Shown one piece after another: positions 1 to 4,542 of a DNA stretch of 5,071 bases; positions within the stretch are counted from its first letter, which is position 1; each line of letters starts with the position of its first letter. Source of the stretch: Candidatus Methanophagaceae archaeon (GTDB lineage Archaea > Halobacteriota > Syntropharchaeia > Alkanophagales > Methanospirareceae); the NCBI GenBank assembly GCA_013374505.1, contig QENJ01000302.1, forward strand, positions 1 to 5,071, read 5' to 3'. The notes beneath the pieces were generated by a model. The model saw only the letters and a program-made list of their open reading frames with translations, was not told the DNA's origin and searched no databases. The translations under genes and the position numbers were made by a program.

Positions 1-917
1 AACTGTTTCGCGAGGCACCGATGTCAAGCGAACATTTCTTTTCTCTTGTAAGTAAAGGTGTTTTCAGTGTGGATGACCTAGCCTATTCTTATGTAGCGAC
101 AAAAGCTTTAGAAGGGCTTAGTTTGCCGGTGGAAAGCCTCAATTACCGGTCGAGATATTATCTATCCGCACGGAATAGCGGGGTAGAGAAAGGGAAAGTG
201 TTTTTATATAAGGATAGCAGACTGCCCAACCCGGCTCACAATGTGTTTGCCGAAATAGTACAGGGTGGTGAATTGATAGATCACGCACAGAAGGGCGATA
301 CTATTTATACGATAACAGAACCGAAGTGGATGATGGTGGTAGGGAAGACGCAAAAGGAAGCGGAAGCGTTTTTCGCGCTGCAAGACATCGAGCAGGTACG
401 GGAAGGGAATGATAGTGACGATGCAATTGTCGTGGACCAGATGCCAGCATTGACAATGGATATTATAGATAGAGGGTCGGTAAGGACGGTGGGTGTAGAT
501 GAGGCAGGTGTGTTCGAGGTGAACTTATTTTATGAAGATGCACCTAAGACCATATGGTATTTCAAGAAGCTTACAGGGCTGATACACCGTCCGATCGGAA
601 ATTTGAAGGTGCATTTCAATGTCCCAGGGGCGATGGTGCTATTTCAAGGCAGTGGCGACGAAGCGGGGACGCTCATGCCCGAGAACTTACCGGAAGCTAA
701 AGTTGATGTGGGTATTTTAGGTGTCACGAACATGTCCCGGGCAAACCGCGGGCTGATGGGTATCAGACTGTCGGATAGCGATACATATGGGCCTACCGGC
801 GAACCTTTTGATGGTGCTAACCTCGTCCTTTCTCTCTCGAAGTTCTCGGATTCTACTATTTCGTTCCTCAGCAAGCTGAGAGAAGGGGATATGATTTATG
901 TGAAGGAGAAGAAGTAG
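1..917 (+). CDS. mmp3: Methanogenesis marker protein 3 (UPF0288), 5'-truncated by window edge
   Basis: This is the C-terminal part of methanogenesis marker protein 3. The frame is open to the left edge (codons for LFREAP precede the first ATG at 21), so that ATG is probably internal; family members are about 500 residues and some 300 are visible. Counting from the ATG, the family-like parts are HNVFAEIVQGGELID (about 73-87), GDTIYTITEP (92-101), DAIVVDQMPALTMDI (134-148), the IWYFKKLTGLIHRPIGNLKVHF block (178-199), LMPENLPE (218-225), GVTNMSR (234-240) and GIRLSDSDTYGPTGEPFDGA (247-266). The HNVFAEIVQGGELID segment resembles cyclophilin (FGRVVEGMDVVD), and the family is sometimes labelled peptidyl-prolyl isomerase; activity is unproven. 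The gene occurs with methyl-coenzyme M reductase, often among other marker genes, which would lie left of the window. It probably acts in the cytoplasm in assembly or modification of that enzyme (inference). No frameshift is seen. Confidence 0.88.
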   Translation, partial: LFREAPMSSEHFFSLVSKGVFSVDDLAYSYVATKALEGLSLPVESLNYRSRYYLSARNSGVEKGKVFLYKDSRLPNPAHNVFAEIVQGGELIDHAQKGDTIYTITEPKWMMVVGKTQKEAEAFFALQDIEQVREGNDSDDAIVVDQMPALTMDIIDRGSVRTVGVDEAGVFEVNLFYEDAPKTIWYFKKLTGLIHRPIGNLKVHFNVPGAMVLFQGSGDEAGTLMPENLPEAKVDVGILGVTNMSRANRGLMGIRLSDSDTYGPTGEPFDGANLVLSLSKFSDSTISFLSKLREGDMIYVKEKK

Positions 918-923
918 CGTAGC

Positions 924-1040
924 TTATTTCTTGCGGTGGTATCCGGCACCAACCGGTAGAGTAGGAAGCGGTCTTTCGATCTCCGTCCCCTCACGAACCG
1001 TAAGTATGGATTTTACGTATACGAGTTTGGCGTTGCCCCA
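924..1040 (-). other. Open frame fragment without a start codon, possible gene remnant
   Basis: On the minus strand a 38-codon open frame ends in TAA at 926-924, six bases from the convergent mmp3 stop. It reads WGNAKLVYVKSILTV followed by REGTEIERPLPTLPVGAGYH and a basic RKK end. The composition looks protein-like, but there is no ATG, GTG or TTG in frame after the preceding stop at 1043-1041. It could be the tail of a decayed gene whose front was lost or frameshifted, or simply chance. I do not recognise a family. The plus-strand frame opposite is also open, which weakens the coding argument. Confidence 0.15.
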
Positions 1041-1047
1041 TTACCAG

Positions 1048-1066
1048 TAGCGGAATCAACCCGCTA
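1048..1066 (-). repeat. Perfect 6-bp hairpin downstream of the small membrane protein gene
   Basis: TAGCGG and CCGCTA pair perfectly around a 7-nt loop. The hairpin begins 14 nt past the minus-strand stop at 1081, so it could mark the 3' end of that transcript. No T-run follows on the minus strand, and the loop does not match the tRNA T-loop consensus, so terminator function is only a guess. Confidence 0.3.
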
Positions 1067-1080
1067 TTCACACACAACCA

Positions 1081-1242
1081 TCAAACTTTCTTTCTGAACA
1101 TCAGAGCCATGCTGAGTTTTATGCCAAATAGCACTGTATAATCTCCTACCTCGGTGTTAAATAGCGGATACATGCTATACGCACCCATAATCACCATTCC
1201 TGCGAGGAATACCAACAAGCCCACCCATATCATCAACTTCAC
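1081..1242 (-). CDS. Small single-span membrane protein, 53 aa
   Basis: This short gene starts with GTG at 1242-1240 and ends with TGA at 1083-1081. GGAGA at 1255-1251 lies 8 nt before the GTG, a good match to the archaeal anti-Shine-Dalgarno, and decides the start; an in-frame TGA lies a little upstream. The product starts MKLMIWVGLLVFLAGMVIMG, a short basic N-terminus leading into a hydrophobic helix at about residues 3-22. Next come a polar segment (YPLFNTEVGDYT, 25-36), a second weaker hydrophobic stretch (37-49: VLFGIKLSMALMF) and a basic end, RKKV. It has either one span plus an amphipathic helix or a two-helix hairpin, in the cytoplasmic membrane. I do not recognise a family. It runs convergently towards mmp3 and divergently from the basic protein gene at 1431. 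Coding is supported by the ribosome site and the protein's amphipathic pattern; the function is unknown. Confidence 0.6.
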   Translation of the reverse strand: MKLMIWVGLLVFLAGMVIMGAYSMYPLFNTEVGDYTVLFGIKLSMALMFRKKV

Positions 1243-1368
1243 AGTTACTGTCTCCTTTTCAATCCCTCTTATTCACTCTAAAATCCAGGGTAGTTTCCTA
1301 TGACACCGTAAATTACCGTTTTCTATTTTCAACGAAGACCTTAAAAGATGGCTACAGTAGCAGAAACG

Positions 1369-1380
1369 TTTTATAGCGAA
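1369..1380. promoter_or_regulatory. TATA-like element between divergent small genes
   Basis: TATAAAA reads on the minus strand at 1375-1369, and TTTTATA on the plus strand. It could serve the minus-strand membrane protein gene (leader of roughly 100 nt) or, less likely, the plus-strand gene at 1431. A weaker minus-strand box, ATTTTAG at 1284-1278, would place the start of transcription just before the ribosome site of the 1242 gene. The sequence does not decide between them. Confidence 0.3.
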
Positions 1381-1396
1381 TTTGTTTTTGAAAATC

Positions 1397-1430
1397 ACAT
1401 ATATTGGTAACTTTTTATCAATAGTAGTGG
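1397..1430 (+). promoter_or_regulatory. Candidate promoter with overlapping ATTGGTAA operator half site
   Basis: CATATATT at 1398-1405 lies about 27 nt before the 1431 gene, the usual distance from an archaeal TATA box to the transcription start, so a nearly leaderless transcript is likely. This fits the absence of a clear ribosome site. Overlapping and following it, ATTGGTA (1403-1409) pairs with TATCAAT (1416-1422) as an imperfect inverted repeat with one G-T mismatch. ATTGGTAA here is identical to each arm of the palindrome after the gene. A protein bound here would cover the start site, so repression or autoregulation is a reasonable inference. Confidence 0.4.
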
Positions 1431-1679
1431 GTGGTAAAAACGGTTCAGATTGTAAAGAAGATAAAAGGGCATGAATATATTTACGAAGTAACATGGGATC
1501 AAAAGGAGAAGAAGCAAGTATGGACATATCGGGGGAAGGTAAGTAAAGATTTTGCACCGGAAACGGTTACAGATGAGTTTTATCATGCAATAAAGAAGGA
1601 TTCCCGGATAAGAATCCCAAAGAAGGACCTGAGACATCTAAGAAAGGTTATTGGGAAAGTTGTTGATAAATACAAATAA
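1431..1679 (+). CDS. Small basic protein, 82 aa, transposase-N-terminus-like; candidate DNA-binding protein
   Basis: The gene starts with GTG at 1431, since an in-frame TAG lies two codons earlier, and ends with TAA at 1677-1679. The product is very rich in lysine and arginine. Its N-terminal half, VKTVQIVKKIKGHEYIYEVT then DQKEKKQVWTYRGKVS, has the look of the beta-rich N-terminal segment of archaeal IS1634/IS4-like transposases (pattern K..G..YIYEV..DKEKKQ....Y.GK). The C-terminal half (about 46-82, with RIRIPKKDLRHLRKVIGKVV) looks helical and basic. No DDE residues or metal-binding cysteines are present, so it is not a complete transposase. It may be a domesticated or truncated transposase N-terminus, or a stand-alone DNA- or RNA-binding protein. 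Repeated ATTGGTAA sites lie on both sides, which suits a self-regulating DNA-binding protein or a small mobile unit. The resemblance is from memory of family patterns and needs a profile search. Confidence 0.6.
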   Translation: MVKTVQIVKKIKGHEYIYEVTWDQKEKKQVWTYRGKVSKDFAPETVTDEFYHAIKKDSRIRIPKKDLRHLRKVIGKVVDKYK

Positions 1680-1701
1680 CATTGGTAATATATTACCAAT
1701 G
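1680..1701. repeat. Perfect 22-bp palindrome directly after the stop codon
   Basis: CATTGGTAATA is followed without a spacer by its exact reverse complement. The palindrome begins at the base after the TAA of the 82-aa gene. Its arm contains ATTGGTAA, also found at 1403-1410 upstream of the same gene. It could be a dimeric protein operator, a 3'-end RNA hairpin (about 9 bp with an ATAT loop), or the end of a small element whose other end is the upstream copy. It is not followed by a T-run. Confidence 0.75.
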
Positions 1702-1907
1702 CAAAATCGGCCCGAATAATGCGAGACGTCTGCGTAGAATCCTGGTAATCCGAAAATATCTTATACCTGCCGTGTAAATGCATCAGGATAACGATTTATG
1801 AGGAAACTACATCGGTTTTTGGTGGAGTATGTATGGTAAGCAAATTATTATTAGGACTCGACAAACGTAAAAGCGACTTAAAGTGTAAAGCCGCACACTC
1901 AAATGAC
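1702..1907. other. Mostly non-coding spacer
   Basis: This is the main part of the roughly 300-bp gap between the small basic gene and the surface protein gene. It holds an 8-bp palindrome AGACGTCT (1724-1731), another TGGTAAT (1743-1749) related to the ATTGGTAA motif, a TATA-like stretch CGAAAATATCTTATA (1751-1765) and very short frames only. I see no tRNA, rRNA or riboswitch pattern. Confidence 0.5.
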
Positions 1908-1916
1908 TTTAAATAG
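1833..1916 (+). CDS. Possible 27-aa mini-ORF with a ribosome site
   Basis: ATG at 1833 follows GGTGGA (1821-1826) at a suitable spacing and opens a 27-codon frame ending in TAG at 1914-1916. The peptide begins MVSKLLLGLDKRKSDLKCKA. Its stop overlaps the TATA and inverted-repeat region of the next gene, so it might be a leader peptide or a chance frame. An overlapping frame from ATG 1798 codes MRKLHRFLVEYVW and ends at 1839. Neither resembles a known protein; the ribosome site is the only support. Confidence 0.18.
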   Translation: MVSKLLLGLDKRKSDLKCKAAHSNDFK

Positions 1917-1932
1917 TATAACAAAGTTATAC
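1908..1932 (+). promoter_or_regulatory. Candidate TATA box and 7-3-7 inverted-repeat operator for the surface protein gene
   Basis: TTTAAATA at 1908-1915 is a fair archaeal TATA box; transcription would start near 1935-1940, leaving a leader of about 50 nt. Immediately after it lies a perfect inverted repeat, GTATAAC AAA GTTATAC (1916-1932), between the box and the predicted start, where a bound repressor would block polymerase. A second AT-rich stretch (CTATTATAG, 1933-1941) could be an alternative box. Confidence 0.45.
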
Positions 1933-1970
1933 CTATTATAGTACTGAACACAAAAGCCTAAAAAAAGAAG

Positions 1971-1980
1971 GGGGAAAGGA
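1971..1980 (+). promoter_or_regulatory. Ribosome binding site for the surface protein gene
   Basis: GGGGAAAGGA ends 7 nt before the ATG at 1988. The AAGGA part fits the archaeal Shine-Dalgarno and supports that ATG, which also gives a complete signal peptide. Confidence 0.55.
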
Positions 1981-1987
1981 CAAAGCA

Positions 1988-3562
1988 ATGTTAAAGCGAG
2001 TATTTGTGATTTTGAGTCTTGCATGTATCGTATTGTCATCTTTTGGATTGGCATCCGCCACTATAACGAACGAAGGGTTTGATTACATTGCCGGGCATAT
2101 GGCCGGGTACGGCACGAATGCTTATTCTCCGATTTGGAGTCATAATAGCACGCAGATCGCTTATATCCAGGACGATACCGAAAGAGCAGATATGTGGGTC
2201 ATGGATGCAGACGGCAAAAATAAGACTCAGTTAACAACTTATGCTGACCTCAAGGTAACGGATCCGGACATCAAAGTAACGGGTATAGCATGGAGTCCTG
2301 ATGGCACGCAGATCGCTTACGTTATCCACGATCAGACTGGCAGATCGGGATATAGCAATACTATTGGGGTGATGGACTCAGACGGTAGCAACAAAACACG
2401 GTTAACAATGGACAAATGTAGCTACTACCCTGCCTGGAGTCCCGATGGCATGCAGATCGCGTATAGTATGCGAAATCCCGCAGGAGGACAGGAGCACAGC
2501 AATAATATCTGGGTGATGGATGCCGATGGTAGCAACAAAACACAATTAACATACGGTTGGAATATTTATAAGCCCCTGTGGAGACCAGATGGCACGAGGA
2601 TCGCGTATGTATCATATGCAACTGCAAATCCGAGTATCCGAATCATGGATTCTGACGGTGGCAACACACGGCAATTAGATCGCCCTCTGCTTACTTCTGT
2701 TGACTATCGCCATGATAAAGACCCGAACTGGAGCCCCGATAGTAGGAAAATATTGTTTCTGTCTCAACGTGATAGACCCGGTAACTGGGATATTTGGGTA
2801 GTAAATGCGGATTTGAGTAACCCCACGTCTCTTACGGGACAAACACATGGCAGTAAAACACTGCCTTATACAGATGTTAGCGCTTACAGCTACAACAATC
2901 CTACATGGAGTCGAAACGGCACCGAAATAGCATTCACAACAGGTAGTTCTGGTGCAGGTAATAGTGTTATCAGAGTAATGGACGCAAACGGCAGCAACAA
3001 AGTGCAACTCTACCCCAAAGAAAGGACAACACTCTTTGAAGGCTACTTCTCGGATTTAGGGTGGTGCCCTAACGGCTCTAAACTCATATTCTGCGTGGAA
3101 AAAGACCAACGCAATAGTATAGGCATTTTAACGCCCGGAGAATCATCTACCCCAACTGCTACACCTTCGGCGATACCAACTCCTGTGTCATCTCCGACAC
3201 CTGCAACTCCGCTATTAACACAAGAAGTAGGCCATTTAGATGTAGTCTCCACACCTGCGGGAGCAGAAATATACCTTGACGACGATTACAAAGGCGTTAG
3301 CCCGTTAAGTATTGCCAATGTTTCTGCGGGTAATCATTCGTTACGATTGACAATGACCGGCTATGAAAACTGGACGTCCACAGAAGTGGTAAAAGCAAAT
3401 GAAACGTCTTCGGTTTCGGCAACGCTATCGGAAATACCTACGGCTACGTTTACACCTTCAGTACCCGCAGAAACACCTTCGCCACCCGGATATGAAGCGA
3501 TTGTTGCAATGGCGGGATTGTTGGCGGTAGCATATCTTTTGAGAAGGCACGCAGAACAGTAA
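1988..3562 (+). CDS. Exported PD40/TolB-like seven-repeat beta-propeller with PEGA domain and PGF-CTERM-like anchor, 524 aa
   Basis: This is a predicted cell-surface protein. Residues 1-25 form a signal peptide (MLKRVFVILS start, cleavage near SASA-like LASA|TI). Seven PD40/WD40-like blades follow, at about 46-82, 98-140, 147-187, 195-230, 245-283, 303-341 and 355-381, each with the pattern W(S/R)PDGT.IAY...(I/V)WVMD(A/S)DG.N.T.LT. A Pro/Thr/Ser linker (384-412) leads to a PEGA domain (416-481: VVSTPAGAEIYLDDDYKG, then SAGNHSLRLTMTGYENWTS). A second Pro/Thr linker (482-499) precedes the tail PGYEAIVAMAGLLAVAYLLR plus basic residues, which matches the PGF-CTERM signal (motif, hydrophobic span, arginines) except for PGY in place of PGF. 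In the known family, archaeosortase removes this tail and joins the protein to a lipid. About eleven N-X-S/T sequons suggest N-glycosylation. Propeller and PEGA domains usually bind proteins or glycans, so a surface adhesion or S-layer role is likely; the ligand is unknown. Confidence 0.88.
   Translation: MLKRVFVILSLACIVLSSFGLASATITNEGFDYIAGHMAGYGTNAYSPIWSHNSTQIAYIQDDTERADMWVMDADGKNKTQLTTYADLKVTDPDIKVTGIAWSPDGTQIAYVIHDQTGRSGYSNTIGVMDSDGSNKTRLTMDKCSYYPAWSPDGMQIAYSMRNPAGGQEHSNNIWVMDADGSNKTQLTYGWNIYKPLWRPDGTRIAYVSYATANPSIRIMDSDGGNTRQLDRPLLTSVDYRHDKDPNWSPDSRKILFLSQRDRPGNWDIWVVNADLSNPTSLTGQTHGSKTLPYTDVSAYSYNNPTWSRNGTEIAFTTGSSGAGNSVIRVMDANGSNKVQLYPKERTTLFEGYFSDLGWCPNGSKLIFCVEKDQRNSIGILTPGESSTPTATPSAIPTPVSSPTPATPLLTQEVGHLDVVSTPAGAEIYLDDDYKGVSPLSIANVSAGNHSLRLTMTGYENWTSTEVVKANETSSVSATLSEIPTATFTPSVPAETPSPPGYEAIVAMAGLLAVAYLLRRHAEQ
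2135..2608 (+). repeat. Four near-identical 30-bp DNA repeats inside the propeller gene
   Basis: Related 30-mers start at 2135, 2291, 2435 and 2579, each opening TGGAG and carrying a GCACGCAGATCGC-like core; spacing is 156, 144 and 144 bp. They encode the W(S)PDGTQIAY strand of blades 1-4. Conservation at silent positions suggests recent duplication or gene conversion of blades; later blades (5-7) are more diverged. Confidence 0.6.
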
Positions 3563-3587
3563 AACGAAAGGATAAGGTACGTTTACT
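3558..3587. terminator. Possible shared hairpin between convergent genes
   Basis: AGTAAAACG (3558-3566) pairs with CGTTTACT (3580-3587), with one bulged A and a loop of about 13 nt. It covers both stop codons of the convergent surface protein and ccmB genes. It is short and lacks a T-run, so termination in both directions is only a suggestion. Confidence 0.25.
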
Positions 3588-4317
3588 CCTCAAGCACGAA
3601 CTTAAAAGTGAGGATCATTACCGCGGTTATCATAAACAGGAATGCGGTTAGCAGCTTCAATTCCGGCAATACTTCTGCGATGCCCGATTCCCGGATGATC
3701 TTCTCGGTCGCGGATACAGCGGGCATAAGTACGGGAATACAAACAGGAATAAGCAGAAACGAGAGTAGTAATGTTTTGCCTTCTGAGAACATCACGAGCC
3801 CGGATACAAAAGAGCCGGCAAACGCGAGTCCCACCGCACCTAATAGGCATACGAGCAAAAGAGCCGGAAATCTTGCGCCCAGGTCGAGGTTTAAAAAGAT
3901 AATTGAGAATGGGATTAAGACACATTCCACGACAAACAGCAGTACAGTCCCGTAAATGATTTTACCCGTGAGGATCGCTAAAGGGGAGCAGGGCAGTGTC
4001 TTCAAGCCGCCAAGCGTGCCTTTATCCGCTTCGCGTGCAAACGAAGTGGTAAACGTGAGAATACTGGCAAAAAAGGTGATTATCCAGATTGTAGCAGCAC
4101 CTACTTCCGGGCTTGTGCCTAGCGCACCACCGCTCCATGCGAAACTGCAGATCAGTACGGAGCCCAGCACGAAAGTAAGTATAGATAGCATCTCATACGA
4201 GCGTCTGAACTCGGCCCTCAAGTCTTTTTCCGCTATCAGGTATGCAGTCCTTGGGAATTCATAAATTCCTGTATATGCCAGTACTGCCAAACAAATCCCT
4301 AATCCTGGTACTACCAA
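3583..4317 (-). CDS. ccmB: Heme exporter / cytochrome c maturation ABC permease CcmB
   Basis: This is a six-span membrane protein of the CcmB family, the permease that with ATPase CcmA and CcmC drives heme delivery to CcmE for cytochrome c maturation on the outer face of the membrane. The family pattern is clear: a cytoplasmic start AYLIAEKDLRAEFRRSYEM (25-43); spans at about 43-60, 73-92, 115-140, 151-175, 183-202 and 221-241; and the conserved loop FAREADKGTLGGLKTLPCSP (93-112), which in this family contacts the ATPase. The length of 244 fits the usual 220-ish plus an extra N-terminus. The start is uncertain: TTG at 4317 is the first possible codon and gives about 24 hydrophobic residues (VVPGLGICLAVLAYTG) before the typical start of the family. 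The gene is convergent with the surface protein gene. No ccmA or other ccm gene is adjacent; an IS lies upstream. Confidence 0.85.
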   Translation of the reverse strand: MVVPGLGICLAVLAYTGIYEFPRTAYLIAEKDLRAEFRRSYEMLSILTFVLGSVLICSFAWSGGALGTSPEVGAATIWIITFFASILTFTTSFAREADKGTLGGLKTLPCSPLAILTGKIIYGTVLLFVVECVLIPFSIIFLNLDLGARFPALLLVCLLGAVGLAFAGSFVSGLVMFSEGKTLLLSFLLIPVCIPVLMPAVSATEKIIRESGIAEVLPELKLLTAFLFMITAVMILTFKFVLEE

Positions 4318-4351
4318 TTTCGCTCACTTGCCCCTTGTAATAAGATAAATT
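4318..4351 (-). promoter_or_regulatory. Candidate promoter for ccmB
   Basis: On the minus strand AATTTATC (4351-4344) is TATA-like and lies about 27 nt before the TTG at 4317, consistent with a nearly leaderless transcript. AAGGGG (4336-4331) could act as a ribosome site but is 13 nt from the TTG and only 3 nt from an out-of-frame GTG (4327), so neither start is well fixed by it. Confidence 0.3.
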
Positions 4352-4422
4352 GCATTCAAGATAATTAATAGTTGTTTTGCTTTGGTAAGTCTTTTTCAAT
4401 GAGTTCTGTTTTGATGTGTTTA

Positions 4423-4448
4423 GAGGCTGTCCCACAAAAATAACAGCC
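4423..4448. repeat. IS terminal repeat with subterminal hairpin
   Basis: The terminal sequence GAGGCTGTCCCACAAAAA is followed by ACAGCC (4443-4448), which pairs with GGCTGT (4425-4430) around a 12-nt loop. On the minus strand this hairpin would lie at the 3' end of the transposase transcript and might stop transcription entering or leaving the IS. Confidence 0.5.
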
Positions 4449-4542
4449 ATAGCGGCAAAAAAATACACCCACCAACAAACAAATAACCAAACAACCAAAG
4501 ACCCAAAGTACGAGAACCTCACGAGAAGTACAACGAATAACC

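Noticed and set aside
1048..1066. tRNA T-arm-like hairpin
   Set aside because: The loop lacks the TTCRA pattern and no acceptor, D or anticodon stems could be placed around it.
1273..1783. Minus-strand open frames over the small basic gene
   Set aside because: They are hydrophobic, cysteine-rich complements of a lysine-rich gene and lack ribosome sites; no family resemblance.
2135..2608. Evenly spaced repeats as a CRISPR array
   Set aside because: Repeats are imperfect, lie in frame within a coding propeller and are spaced 144-156 bp apart.
2361..3252. Minus-strand open frames inside the propeller gene
   Set aside because: The plus-strand reading has clear domains throughout; the opposite frames arise from its repeated codons and Thr/Pro linkers.
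3608..4264. Two long plus-strand open frames opposite ccmB
   Set aside because: They are antisense to a well-recognised membrane protein, have no ribosome site, and show the serine/asparagine-rich composition typical of a shadow frame.
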